DNA from: Mycolicibacterium sp. BiH015
Lineage (GTDB): Bacteria; Actinomycetota; Actinomycetes; Mycobacteriales; Mycobacteriaceae
DNA: 64,000 nt
Direction of reading: 5' to 3'
Assembly: GCF_027706845.1 (NCBI RefSeq)
Contig: NZ_JAQGCZ010000006.1
Span: 62,001 to 126,000 of the forward strand
Made by a program: the position numbers and the translations under genes. Position 1 is the stretch's first letter, and each line of letters starts with the position of its first letter. Positions 7,616 to 16,419 of this stretch are shown one piece after another. The notes under the pieces were generated by a model. That model saw only the letters and a program-made list of their open reading frames with translations, was not told the DNA's origin and did not search any database.

Positions 7616-10456
7616 CTAGCGGACCCGTAGCACTGCTACCCGGCCGGCCGTCTTACCGGTGAGCGGCACAGGGTTGGCCGTCGTGAGCACGACACGCGTT
7701 CCGTCCGGGCTGAATGTCGGTGGGACCGAGATCTCGCCGGAGAGGGAGATCGCGCCCCCGATCTGCTTCCCGGTGGGAATGTCGAAGACGTACAACTTGG
7801 TAGTCGCGCTGTAGGACAACGGATTCCAGATGGATACAGTGATCAATGCGCGGCTGCCTCCAGGACTGAGCAGGTGCGCATCGTAGAGCTCGCCAGGCAG
7901 CGTCACGGCACCGGTGACCAATTCGCTGTCGGTTGAATCGATTACGGCGATCCGGGTACGTTCAGCCCCGGTCCACAGATTCCTCTCACCTGTGGTGATG
8001 AGTGTCCGGTTGCCATTGACCATTAGTGCGACATGGTCCTGACCTGCGACGGACTGCGTGCTTCCGATCTGCGCCCCCGTCACAGTGTCGAAAACAGCAA
8101 TCAGAATCGAACCGTTGCGCGAGTCCCGGGTTGTGATGACGGCACGGCTGCCGTCTGTGCCGGCCAGCCGAAAGTTGAATACCTCGCCAGCGACCGCGAG
8201 AGATGTCCGGGCACCGGTAACGGTGTTCAGAATCGCCGCGTCGCCAGAGTGCGTAGCGATCAGCGCATATACGCCGTCGACGTTGACGAAGTTCGAGACA
8301 GTGCCGGAGAGGCCGCCGTCGAGAACCGCCGTGGCGCCGAATTGCTGAGAAGTGGCGGTGTCGACCATCGTGACGGCGGTTTTGGTGCCGGTGATGTCTT
8401 GGTGGGTGACGACCGCCCGGGTCGTCGTCGAGTTCAGTTCTGTGGCGCTTGCATGTCCGGAAAGTGCCAGGGTCGCGCCGATCTGGTTGCCGGTGTCGAT
8501 GTCCACCACGGCGACCGAAGACCAGTAGGGTTGCGGCGCAGTGCTATCGGGCCAGGTGGTGATCACGACGCGGCCACCGTCGGCGGTCATCAGCGCCGAG
8601 TTCAGCGTTCCCGGCACGGTGAGGGTGGCGCCGATCTGTTTGCCCAGCACCATGTCAATGCCCACCACCTTCGTGGTGGCCAGGCCGGAGTGGTCGGCGT
8701 CGGCCGTGATCAGCACAGCGCGGGTGCCCGCCGCATTGAACAGGATGTTTCCGTAGGACGAGGAGCCATCGACATTGAATCTGTCGGCGGTTGTGGCCCC
8801 GGTGCGCGTATCGATCACTTGGGCGAAGGTGTGAAACCCGTTGTCCCAGTCGCCGATTTGTGCCGAGATCAGCGCACGAGTCCCGTCGGCATTCCACGTG
8901 ATGGCGGGCTCCGTGGAGGTAGGGAGGTCAAGTGCGAGCGTACTTCCGATCTGGCCACCGCTGCCGGTGTCGATCACCTTGACCGAGACGCCAGGACTCC
9001 CCGGGGTGGTCGAGGTGAGAATCACACGCTCGCCGCTGGGGCTCAACGAGGGCGTGGGGTATCCCGCATGCGTGAATGCACCGACAACCTTACCGGTGGT
9101 CGTGTTCAGCACCGCGATTCTCGTCTCACCCCCGGCGTTGGTGTAAACGGCGGCGCGTGTGCGATTCTCATTGAACAGTGGCGGTCCCATTGCGACGCCG
9201 TTCAAGCTGAGGGTCGTGCCGACCTGCCGGGCTGTCGCGTTGTCGACGACGATTACCTTCACGGTCGAAGAATCCGTGGAGTAGTCGGTGGCGTCGCTGA
9301 CGATGACGGAGTGGGATCCTGCCGCACTGTACTCCTGGTGTTCCGCATAGCCGGGCACCGTGGCAACCCCGATCAGGCTGACGCCCTTGCCGACGATGGA
9401 TCCAGACGTGGTCTTCGGTGATATCCGTACGGTGACAGTCTTGTTCGCGATTCCACCATGCCCGTCGGTCACGGTCACGGTGAACGTGTCCGACTTGGCC
9501 GCCGATGGTGCCCCGGCGGCCGCGGCGGCCTCACGGGCTGCGGCGGTCGGGACGTAGACGAGAGTCCTGGTGGCGGCCACCAACGTGATCGCACCCTTCG
9601 ATGTTGTGGTCGGCGCGCTGTATTGGAGGACATCACCGTCGAAGTCGATACCGCTCAACCGGCTCATGACCACCCCGGACGTCGAGTCCGGAGACCGAGT
9701 GCTCGTGAAGAGGAACGGGGCACTGTTCTTTGGGGAGATAGGCACGAGAACTTTCGTCGACACCACGCCGCCCTGTCGGTCGTCGACGGTCACGACGAGG
9801 GTGGCCTGCGTCACCGGATCGGTCTCCGCTGCGGCCGCATGTCGTGCTGTGGCGGTGGGGCGGTAGCGAATTGCTCCCGTGTATGAGTTGACCGTGACTG
9901 TGCCGTCGGTGGCAGTCCCCGAGTAGCGAAGGCGGTCACCGTCGGCGTCGGACGCGACGATCTTGCCCGTCACCGTCCCGGTACCGCCAGGAATACCGAC
10001 GGTGACTTCGGCTATCGACGGCGCCTGATTCTCCGCCTCGGCTGCGGCGGCGTCGACACCGATCTCGCGACGAGCCGCGGCGGCAACGACCCAGTTGACC
10101 GGCGATTCGACATCGTCGTCGGGTTGGTCGTCGGTCAATTCCTCATCGACCGTCTGGGACGGACCGATGTCGACGGACTCCGTGTTGTCGTCCGGGTCGG
10201 AGTCGGCCACGTTGTCGTCGGCCTCGCCGCGGCTCTTGGTCGAGCGGGTGCGCGTGGGCTCGTCGGCACGGCGAGAGTCCGAATCCACCGATGGTGCGTC
10301 GTCAGAGGTTGACGAGTTCTGATCGGATGACTCCGAGGAACTGTGCGCCGAACCATCGTCGGCCCACGCCGTCGGCGCGGTTAGGGAAAGGCCGATGCCG
10401 ACGCCGAGAATTGCGGCCAACTCGCCGATGCGACCCACATGACGTCCAGCGTTCAT
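7616..10456 (-). CDS. large secreted protein: acidic linker, Ig-like/cadherin-like repeats and beta-propeller
   Basis: The 946-residue precursor starts at ATG 10456, preceded on the minus strand by a GAGGGGG ribosome site. Domains in order: a signal peptide (about 1-33, cleaving near APTAWADDG); a Ser/Asp-rich disordered stretch to about 130; two or three Ig-like or VCBS-like repeats to about 330, seen as VTVDDRQGGVVSTK and VTVTDGHGGIANKT; and a long run of propeller-like blades with recurring IDTxTGxxIGxTLxL strands to the end. The repeats suggest cell-surface adhesion or binding, with no catalytic residues evident. Related large propeller proteins are common in fast-growing mycobacteria. 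The upstream gap is over 200 bp. Confidence 0.82.
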   Translation of the reverse strand: MNAGRHVGRIGELAAILGVGIGLSLTAPTAWADDGSAHSSSESSDQNSSTSDDAPSVDSDSRRADEPTRTRSTKSRGEADDNVADSDPDDNTESVDIGPSQTVDEELTDDQPDDDVESPVNWVVAAAARREIGVDAAAAEAENQAPSIAEVTVGIPGGTGTVTGKIVASDADGDRLRYSGTATDGTVTVNSYTGAIRYRPTATARHAAAAETDPVTQATLVVTVDDRQGGVVSTKVLVPISPKNSAPFLFTSTRSPDSTSGVVMSRLSGIDFDGDVLQYSAPTTTSKGAITLVAATRTLVYVPTAAAREAAAAAGAPSAAKSDTFTVTVTDGHGGIANKTVTVRISPKTTSGSIVGKGVSLIGVATVPGYAEHQEYSAAGSHSVIVSDATDYSTDSSTVKVIVVDNATARQVGTTLSLNGVAMGPPLFNENRTRAAVYTNAGGETRIAVLNTTTGKVVGAFTHAGYPTPSLSPSGERVILTSTTPGSPGVSVKVIDTGSGGQIGSTLALDLPTSTEPAITWNADGTRALISAQIGDWDNGFHTFAQVIDTRTGATTADRFNVDGSSSYGNILFNAAGTRAVLITADADHSGLATTKVVGIDMVLGKQIGATLTVPGTLNSALMTADGGRVVITTWPDSTAPQPYWSSVAVVDIDTGNQIGATLALSGHASATELNSTTTRAVVTHQDITGTKTAVTMVDTATSQQFGATAVLDGGLSGTVSNFVNVDGVYALIATHSGDAAILNTVTGARTSLAVAGEVFNFRLAGTDGSRAVITTRDSRNGSILIAVFDTVTGAQIGSTQSVAGQDHVALMVNGNRTLITTGERNLWTGAERTRIAVIDSTDSELVTGAVTLPGELYDAHLLSPGGSRALITVSIWNPLSYSATTKLYVFDIPTGKQIGGAISLSGEISVPPTFSPDGTRVVLTTANPVPLTGKTAGRVAVLRVR

Positions 10457-10698
10457 GGCAACCCCCTCGCCGTGTCTCTTCGCCGTACGAGTGTCGCCTT
10501 TGGCCGCGGCGGACGTATTCAGTAGCGCGCTACTGCAATCTGCCCTCGCCGGTCGCTCGGCTGCTGCGCAGTGGTTGAACCCCGGGCCGACATGGTTCTC
10601 TACAGCGTGGGGCGGTTGGGCATCCACCCCCAAAATCTCCCCGTGATCTCCATGCTCGCTCCAAGTCGGGAGCCACGTGATCGGCGACGCTGATCGGC

Positions 10699-10941
10699 AT
10701 GAACAAAGACACGTGCATATTGCCGTCAAACGTCCGTGCCGCGCAGAGCGCACAGCGTCGCCCCTCGGACGGTCTCGTGGTGATCAGCGTCGCGGAGGTG
10801 ATGCTCGGTACCGCCGCCGCGCGTCCGCGTGGCAGGTGGAGGTGGCTCCGTCGAGACCGTGCAGAGCGAAGGCGCAGTGCGCGTCGCCGGCCGGACTACT
10901 TCGAGCACGCGGCGATGGCCCGGGAGATGTATCGGTTGTGA
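10699..10941 (+). CDS. small basic hypothetical protein (possible)
   Basis: This 80-residue frame lies in the 542-bp gap between the large secreted protein and the next plus-strand gene. Third codon positions are mostly G or C through the second half, as in real genes here. The C-terminus DYFEHAAMAREMYRL could be a helix. Against it, there is no convincing ribosome site, the composition is Arg-rich as in chance GC-rich frames, and no family was recognised. Nothing else was seen between 10457 and 10698. Confidence 0.32.
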   Translation: MNKDTCILPSNVRAAQSAQRRPSDGLVVISVAEVMLGTAAARPRGRWRWLRRDRAERRRSARRRPDYFEHAAMAREMYRL

Positions 10942-10978
10942 GAGCACGCCGCGGCGCGCCAAGGCGCCGGAGGCACCG

Positions 10979-11020
10979 ATGTCGGCGATGATACGAAAGT
11001 GGTTTCTGATGCCGATGTGA
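10979..11020 (+). CDS. 13-residue leader ORF overlapping the next gene
   Basis: GGAGG lies 5 nt before ATG 10979, which opens a 13-codon frame (MSAMIRKWFLMPM). Its TGA at 11018-11020 overlaps a GTG at 11017 that begins the next gene. The geometry suggests a translated leader that delivers ribosomes to a downstream start lacking its own ribosome site. Confidence 0.4.
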   Translation: MSAMIRKWFLMPM

Positions 11021-11727
11021 CGAACAACGACAGCGGTCCCCTTGCCGTGGGCGACTCATCGGCTGCCTCACCGCCGCAGGCCACACCGGCAGCTACCTGC
11101 ACGCGGTCGTGGTCGCCTATCAGCCGCAACCAGGTCGACGAAGTCCGCCGGACCATGGCCAGGGCCGTGGCCGGCGTCGGCACGGCGCTGGCTGTGGTCG
11201 CGCGCCATGGCGCACGCAGCGCTACGGCGATGTGGCGGGGGATCGACGCAGTGCCCGTTGCGCTGCGGAAGCTCTACGTCCTCGCAGTTCTCATGCTGCT
11301 GGGAATCGTCGGTTCGCTCGCGGCGTCCGGAACTGCAGGCCTGGTGTGCGCCATCGTGGTTGTTCCCGTGTCATCCGTCGCCGCCGGCGCAGTCGGGCAC
11401 CGGTGGTTCACCAGGAACAGCGCCGAACGCCCTGCCGTACAAGCGGACTCGGCAGAACTGTCCGAGCTCCAGCGCTCGATGGGCTACGTCGACACCAAGC
11501 TGGCGCTGGCACTCAACTCGTTCGGCACTGAGCGCCACCAGCAGGCCGTGATCGCACTCTTCCAGGCGAAGACAGCCGTCGAACTCGCGCTCGGCACCGA
11601 GCAGAGTATGGCCGGCCACATCGACGAACCGGTGTCGCTTGACGACTACGGTCTGCGGCCACGCATTCGACCGGGGCAGCATTCAAACTCGCTCACACCG
11701 GAGAGCACCTCGCGGGCGGCTTCGTGA
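11017..11727 (+). CDS. two-helix membrane protein of unknown function
   Basis: The 236-residue protein has a Ser/Ala-rich N-terminus and a hydrophobic hairpin of two helices (about residues 85-130: LAVLMLLGIVGSLAAS, then LVCAIVVVPVSSVAAGAVG). A cytoplasmic helical region (QRSMGYVDTKLALAL) and a polar tail follow. No family was recognised. GTG 11017 was preferred because it overlaps the stop of a 13-codon leader ORF (GTGA); GTG 10999 is the in-frame alternative. The stop overlaps the next gene by 4 bp, so the two form an operon. Confidence 0.6.
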   Translation: MTNNDSGPLAVGDSSAASPPQATPAATCTRSWSPISRNQVDEVRRTMARAVAGVGTALAVVARHGARSATAMWRGIDAVPVALRKLYVLAVLMLLGIVGSLAASGTAGLVCAIVVVPVSSVAAGAVGHRWFTRNSAERPAVQADSAELSELQRSMGYVDTKLALALNSFGTERHQQAVIALFQAKTAVELALGTEQSMAGHIDEPVSLDDYGLRPRIRPGQHSNSLTPESTSRAAS

Positions 11728-12107
11728 GGGGGCGCCCGATTTCCGGACAGGTGGCCATGATCGAGGACGACTACACGCTCGTCATCAATCGCGGCGAGGA
11801 AGCAGGAGTCGCGCCGGGCATGGTCTTCGCTGTCCACTCCCGAACCGGTCCGGTGATCACGGATCCCGAAACAGGAAGGGAGCTCGGCAGACTCACGCGG
11901 GAAAAGCTGCGGGTGCGGGTATTCGACGTGCAGCCGCTGTTCGCCCGGGCGCACACCTTCGCCAACACCGGCGACTTCTACGGTCTGCTCCAGCTACCCT
12001 TCACGGCACCGCAGCATGAGGACACCGTCACAGTCGATGTCGGAGATGCCGTCGACCTGGTCAGTGCGCAACATGCCGGCTACCGAGTGAGCCAACCCAA
12101 CGCCTGA
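11724..12107 (+). CDS. small protein resembling the FlgT C-terminal-type beta domain
   Basis: The 127-residue protein starts with GTG 11724 inside the stop of the previous gene (GTGA). The segment VINRGEEAGVAPGMVFAVHS followed by ITDPETGRELG matches the pattern N-x-G-x-x-x-G-V-x-x-G-x-x-F ... D-P-x-T-G-x-x-L-G. That pattern occurs in small beta-barrel domains such as the FlgT C-terminus and related bacterial proteins. No signal peptide or catalytic residues are seen. It probably works with the preceding two-helix membrane protein; the function is unknown. Confidence 0.62.
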   Translation: MRGRPISGQVAMIEDDYTLVINRGEEAGVAPGMVFAVHSRTGPVITDPETGRELGRLTREKLRVRVFDVQPLFARAHTFANTGDFYGLLQLPFTAPQHEDTVTVDVGDAVDLVSAQHAGYRVSQPNA

Positions 12108-12214
12108 TCCCGTCGCTGCAGCGGTTGGTCTCTGCGCGACCAGCTGTATACGGAAGACACGATTGCCGGATGCCGCGCCGGGTTCTCTTGCGGTGAAACG
12201 GGTGCTGGTGGCGC

Positions 12215-12220
12215 TAGCAT
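12215..12220 (+). promoter_or_regulatory. candidate -10 box for leaderless transcript
   Basis: TAGCAT (TANNNT) ends 7 nt before GTG 12228. The downstream gene lacks a Shine-Dalgarno sequence, so transcription probably starts at or next to the GTG. Confidence 0.5.
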
Positions 12221-12227
12221 CCTGACA

Positions 12228-13082
12228 GTGCAGGATGACCGCGGCCTTCGCTCCCGACTCCGTCTCACCTCAAGCCTGGCCATCGTCGGGCTGATCTATG
12301 TCGCTTCTCTCGTCGGGTACTGGTGGGTCAGCAGTTCGTACCCTCCGCCGCCGGCGTTCGACCCGACGCCCGCGGCGGAACCTGTCGTCTCGATCGACCT
12401 GGGAACGCTGCACACCGCATCCAACGAACTCGAGATCGGCGTGCTGTTGATCCCGCCCGAACGGTTGGAAGATCCAAGGCTCGGCGTGCTCAACACCGAT
12501 ATCGCTGTTCGCCTGTACCCGTGGGTGGATGCCGGTGAACTGAAGTTCCCCAGAGGCCAGACGCCCGCCAGCATCGACGCGACCATCGAGGCGCACGGCG
12601 ATGCCGATCGCTGGCCCTTCGACACCTACACCACCGAACCGATCACCGCCGACGTCCTCGTGGGTTCGGGTGACGACCGCACTGTCCTGCCCGCCGAGGT
12701 CAGGGTCAGCGGACAGATCGAGGGATGGAACGTCGAGGTGCGGCAAACCGACGACGATCCGTCGGCAACTGTCGTGAAGCTGAGCCGGCAACGCGGAACG
12801 CTGGCCTTCGATCTCGGTGTCTGCCTCGTCCTCGTCGCGCTGCCCGCAATGGCTTTGGTGGTGGCCGTCGAAACCATCCGAGGCAAGCGGCAATTCCTGC
12901 CTCCGCTGTGCACTTGGTTCGCCGCGATGCTGTTCGCCGTCGTACCGTTGCGCAACATCCTGCCGGGCGCTCCACCGCCCGGAGCGTGGATCGATCAGGC
13001 GGTCGTGCTGTGGGTTCTCATCGCGCTCGTTTCGGCCATGGGCATCTACATCACCGCCTGGTACAAGTTCTACAAGCAGTAG
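12228..13082 (+). CDS. DUF4436 membrane protein
   Basis: The 284-residue protein has an N-terminal helix (LAIVGLIYVASLVGYWWV), a large extracytoplasmic beta-rich domain and three helices at the C-terminus. Conserved DUF4436 phrases are visible: DRWPFDTYTTEP, GTLAFDLGVCLVLVALPAMAL, MLFAVVPLRNILPGAPPPGAWID. Such proteins are frequent in mycobacteria but have no established role. Translation starts at GTG 12228 with a TANNNT box directly upstream, indicating a leaderless mRNA. Confidence 0.85.
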   Translation: MQDDRGLRSRLRLTSSLAIVGLIYVASLVGYWWVSSSYPPPPAFDPTPAAEPVVSIDLGTLHTASNELEIGVLLIPPERLEDPRLGVLNTDIAVRLYPWVDAGELKFPRGQTPASIDATIEAHGDADRWPFDTYTTEPITADVLVGSGDDRTVLPAEVRVSGQIEGWNVEVRQTDDDPSATVVKLSRQRGTLAFDLGVCLVLVALPAMALVVAVETIRGKRQFLPPLCTWFAAMLFAVVPLRNILPGAPPPGAWIDQAVVLWVLIALVSAMGIYITAWYKFYKQ

Positions 13083-13144
13083 CCACCGGGGCTCACTGAG
13101 CACCATGGCTTCTGCAAAAACGTTGCCGTCGGGACGGTTTCGCA

Positions 13145-13630
13145 ATGGCAGGTGAGTTCCACGTGAGCCGGCGCGCCGTAATCCGTACGGCAACCGACGG
13201 CGACGTCGCCGACATCGAACGCATCGTCGCGGCGGCCTACGCGCCGTACGTCTCGCGCATCGGCCGCGAACCGGCGCCGATGACCGTCGACTATCTGCGC
13301 GCGGTCTCCGACACCGACCACGTCCACGTCCTCGTCAAGGACGACGAGACGGTCGGGGTGCTGGTCATGGTCCCCGAAAGCGACCACGTGTTCGTCGACA
13401 GTGTGGCCGTCTCAGGCGGGCACCAGGGGCGTGGATACGGCAGGGCGCTGCTGGAGTACGCCGAGCAACGGGCGCGTGACCTGCGGCTTCCTCGAGTCCG
13501 GCTCTACACCAATGCGGCGATGACCGAGAACCTGGCGCTGTATCCGCACCTGGGCTACCGCGAGACGAGGCGAGGCTATGAAGACGGCTTCCACCGCGTC
13601 TTCTTCGAGAGATCCGTCGATTTGCCGTAG
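13145..13630 (+). CDS. GNAT-family N-acetyltransferase
   Basis: The 161-residue protein has a standard GNAT fold: an N-terminal strand (AVIRTATDGDVADIERIV), VFVDSVAVSGGHQGRGYGRALLEYAE carrying the acetyl-CoA pyrophosphate loop (Q/R-x-x-G-x-G/A), and the C-terminal LYTNAAMTENLALYPHLGYRE. The substrate is unknown. Start choice is uncertain between ATG 13145 and GTG 13163; the latter has GGCAGGTGAG about 8 nt upstream and would remove six residues. Confidence 0.85.
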   Translation: MAGEFHVSRRAVIRTATDGDVADIERIVAAAYAPYVSRIGREPAPMTVDYLRAVSDTDHVHVLVKDDETVGVLVMVPESDHVFVDSVAVSGGHQGRGYGRALLEYAEQRARDLRLPRVRLYTNAAMTENLALYPHLGYRETRRGYEDGFHRVFFERSVDLP

Positions 13631-13685
13631 CTCGCGCGTAACCGTTTCACCGCGAACGCTTTTCGCGCCTCGACCGAAGCGCATC

Positions 13686-13691
13686 TATCGT
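13686..13691 (+). promoter_or_regulatory. candidate -10 box for leaderless transcript
   Basis: TATCGT (TANNNT) ends 6 nt before ATG 13698 of the small GNAT; no ribosome site is visible. Confidence 0.4.
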
Positions 13692-13697
13692 GGGGTG

Positions 13698-14009
13698 ATG
13701 AGCTCTCAGACGCCCCCCGACCGCACCGGCGCCGCGACGACCGTGACCCAAGAACCGGGCCGGTTCGTCATCGCGGTGGAGGGTCGCACCGTCGGCCTCG
13801 CCGACTTCCACGACGGTGGCGGCAGACGGGTCTTCCCGCACACTGAGGTGAAGCCGGAATTCCAGGGCCGGGGCCTGGCAACCATTCTCGTCGCCGAAGC
13901 GTTGCGGGCCACGCGCGCCGAAGGGCTCCGCATCGTCCCGACCTGCTGGATGGTTGCCGAGTACATCGACAAGCACCCGGAATACGCCGACATCACCGAC
14001 CGCCGCTAG
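13698..14009 (+). CDS. small GNAT-like acetyltransferase (NATD1/YjdJ type)
   Basis: The 103-residue protein is of the compact NATD1/YjdJ class of N-acetyltransferase-like proteins. Signatures are RVFPHTEVKPEFQGRGLATILVAEAL (acetyl-CoA loop) and the terminal cysteine-containing PTCWMVAEYIDKHPEYAD; a Cys before the Y-I-x-x-H-P-E-Y motif is typical. The substrate is unknown. ATG 13698 is preferred to the longer upstream frame, whose codons overlap the previous gene. Its stop codon shares a CTAG with the convergent DUF427 gene. Confidence 0.83.
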   Translation: MSSQTPPDRTGAATTVTQEPGRFVIAVEGRTVGLADFHDGGGRRVFPHTEVKPEFQGRGLATILVAEALRATRAEGLRIVPTCWMVAEYIDKHPEYADITDRR

Positions 14010-14788
14010 CCCAAGTGTGTCCTCGGCCGGCCCGCATCGACGCCGTCGACGGTGATGTCGACCTTCTCGTTGTAGAACGCGACCATGTTGGCGATCGGGG
14101 CGACCGCCGGCAGCGGCGTCTGGTAGGTCCACGCGAGGTCATGATGCACCGTGTCATCCACCCGTACCGACCAATACTGCGACGTCACCCCCTTGTACGG
14201 ACAGAGAGTCTGTGTGTCGGTGGACAGCAGGTGCTCGAACGCGACGTCGATGCGGTCGATGTAATACCTTGTCGGCAAACCGGTTTCGAAGACCATGACG
14301 GGGCTGTGGCTGTCGGCCAGGATGACTCCGTCGAGCACGACGGTGACATGGCGGTGTGAACGCAGCGCATCGACTCGCGTGTACGGATTGCGCGGATGCC
14401 CGTGGATCGGCTCGTCCTCCTCGAACCAGCTCAGCGCTTTCCACTCGAACTTCACCAAGCCGGCCACCGGGCTGTCTCCCGCGTCGAATACCCGTGCCGC
14501 CGATGTCACCATTGCACCGGCACCGACCAACGAGAACGTGCGCGACGGGCCGAACTGGACCCGCTGGGGATGGCCCTCGTCACGCAGCAGCCCAGGGGCC
14601 ACGTCGGCCAGCGGGATGTAGTACTGCGGGTAGTACGGCACCTCCCAGACATAGCGGGCGGACGTGGTGTCGAACACCAGTTGGTGACCGAGGAACCCCC
14701 GCACGCGGCGCGGAACCGGCTCGATGCGTCCCCGGGTCGCCGCCATCGTCGGATAGTCCGGTTCCGGGACCGGTGGTGTGCTGTTCAC
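14006..14788 (-). CDS. DUF427 domain protein, two tandem domains
   Basis: The 260-residue protein has two DUF427 modules. The first includes RVRGFLGHQLVFDTTSARYVWE and YYPQYYIPLADV. The second includes HVTVVLDGVILADSHSPVMVFETGLPTRYYI, CPYKGVTSQYWSV and AWTYQTPLPAVAPIANMVAFYNEKVD. It is widespread in actinobacteria and its molecular role is not established. GTG 14788 begins shortly before the conserved RGRIEPVPRRVRG; the longer open frame extends into the promoter of the divergent ClC gene. The two stop codons of this gene and the small GNAT overlap in one CTAG. Confidence 0.85.
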   Translation of the reverse strand: MNSTPPVPEPDYPTMAATRGRIEPVPRRVRGFLGHQLVFDTTSARYVWEVPYYPQYYIPLADVAPGLLRDEGHPQRVQFGPSRTFSLVGAGAMVTSAARVFDAGDSPVAGLVKFEWKALSWFEEDEPIHGHPRNPYTRVDALRSHRHVTVVLDGVILADSHSPVMVFETGLPTRYYIDRIDVAFEHLLSTDTQTLCPYKGVTSQYWSVRVDDTVHHDLAWTYQTPLPAVAPIANMVAFYNEKVDITVDGVDAGRPRTHLG

Positions 14789-14878
14789 TGCTCGGCCTCC
14801 GATGCTCGGACACGACGGCTTCTCTGATGCGCCAGACTGTAGGCCCGGCCGTCCAGCGGTGAAGGAGAACGACAACCC

Positions 14879-16216
14879 GTGCCTGTTCGCCACGGTAGTG
14901 ACGGAGAGCGTGCGCGCGCCATCGCGCTCGTCTGCCTCGCCGCCACCGTGGCGGGGTCGATCTTCGGTGTCGTGGGCGCCGCCTTCCGCTGGTGCCTGCA
15001 AGCCGCTGAGGGCGTGCGCGCCGAGCTCGTCGAGTGGGCGTTGCGACTGCCCGGACCGGGCTGGCTGATCCCGATCGCCGCCGCGGCTGCCTGCGCGACC
15101 ATCGCGGGACTGCTGGTGCGGTGGGAACCACAGGCTGTGGGCAGTGGCATCCCGCATGTCGAAGCCGTCTTTCTCGGTGAAGCACGTCCGCCGCGGATCA
15201 GTGTGCTCCCGGCGCGGTTCGTCGGTGGTGCGCTGGCGATCGGCGCAGGTCTGGTCCTGGGCCGGGAAGGGCCGACCGTCCACATGGGGGCCGCGGTCGG
15301 CGCCGAGGCGGCGCGGCGAACCAGGATGGGCAATCACGATGCGCGCGCGGTCGAGGTCGCGCTCGCGGGCGCAGGTCTTGCCGTCGCGTTCAACGCTCCG
15401 ATAGCGGGGGTGCTGTTCACGCTCGAAGAGGTGACGAAATCGCTGCGTCTGCGCGTCGTGCTGCCCACCGTTCTCGCGGCCACCGCCGCGATCGTCGTCT
15501 CTCGTCTGCTACTCGGCAATCACCCCGATTTCGAGGTGGGTCGCGTCGCCGCACCGGATCTGGCGTGGCTCCCGCTCTTCGTCGTCTTCGGGGTACTCAC
15601 CGGCGTCTTCGGCGCCGGGTACAACGTCGTGGTGCTGTGGCTGGGCGACCATGTCGCTGCGCTGCCGAAGATCCCGGCGCTGTTGAAGGCGACGGCGATC
15701 GGGGCCGTGATCGGCGCAGCGCTGTGTGTGGCACCGCTGACGGTGGGCGACGGGGACTCCTTGACACAGATGATCCTCGACGGGCATCAGTTCGTGTTGT
15801 GGGTGGCATTGGGACTGCTTGCGGCGCGGTTCTTCAGCGGTCCGCTGAGCTATTCGGCCGCGGTGCCGGGTGGACTGTTCGCCCCGTTGTTGGCACTCGG
15901 CGCGCTCTGGGGTTTCGTGTTCACCGAAAGCTTCGCCGCGGTGTGGCCCGACGATGCGAGATTCCTGGCGGTTCCGATGGCAATCGTCGGAATGACAGCG
16001 TTTTTCGGTGCTTCGGTCCGAGCTCCGTTGACAGGGATCGCCATCGTGATCGAGATGACGGCGACGACATCGGTGGCGATCCCGGCTGTCGCAGCCACGG
16101 TGTCGGCGCTCTTGACCGCTCGGGCCCTGGGGTCGGTACCGATCTACGACAGCCTGCGCAAACGAATGCCGGCGGAACCGGATCCGAACCAGCTGGGCGG
16201 CAGTGGTCGCGAGTAG
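14879..16216 (+). CDS. ClC-family chloride channel / H+:Cl- exchanger
   Basis: The 445-residue protein has about ten hydrophobic segments and all three chloride-coordinating signatures: GSGIP near residue 88, GREGPTVHMGAAVG near 123 (with the gating glutamate) and GGLFAPLLALGA near 325. The gating glutamate is compatible with proton-coupled exchange as in EcClcA, but I could not verify the internal proton glutamate. There are no C-terminal CBS domains. It is divergent from the DUF427 gene with 90 bp between the starts. The GTG start has no obvious ribosome site. Confidence 0.9.
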   Translation: MPVRHGSDGERARAIALVCLAATVAGSIFGVVGAAFRWCLQAAEGVRAELVEWALRLPGPGWLIPIAAAAACATIAGLLVRWEPQAVGSGIPHVEAVFLGEARPPRISVLPARFVGGALAIGAGLVLGREGPTVHMGAAVGAEAARRTRMGNHDARAVEVALAGAGLAVAFNAPIAGVLFTLEEVTKSLRLRVVLPTVLAATAAIVVSRLLLGNHPDFEVGRVAAPDLAWLPLFVVFGVLTGVFGAGYNVVVLWLGDHVAALPKIPALLKATAIGAVIGAALCVAPLTVGDGDSLTQMILDGHQFVLWVALGLLAARFFSGPLSYSAAVPGGLFAPLLALGALWGFVFTESFAAVWPDDARFLAVPMAIVGMTAFFGASVRAPLTGIAIVIEMTATTSVAIPAVAATVSALLTARALGSVPIYDSLRKRMPAEPDPNQLGGSGRE

Positions 16217-16419
16217 CGTTGAGGGCGTTGCTGGTTCGGCCTTCGTCGGCTATGTCCGAGTCGGCGAACCGGCCAGGATCACCCAGGTGAACCCCTCTGC
16301 TGAGTGAATGCTCGGGAAAAATCTGTGAACAGTGCGGATTTGCCACTCCTGCGTTGATCTTGTCGGGTACCCTTAGCTCGCTTTTTTGAGCTACTACTTG
16401 GCCTTTGAGGAGACTCCAC

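Noticed and set aside
8033..9421. 462-codon plus-strand frame opposite the large secreted protein
   Set aside because: The opposite strand shows a signal peptide and repeated propeller blades; the plus-strand frame has no recognisable domain.
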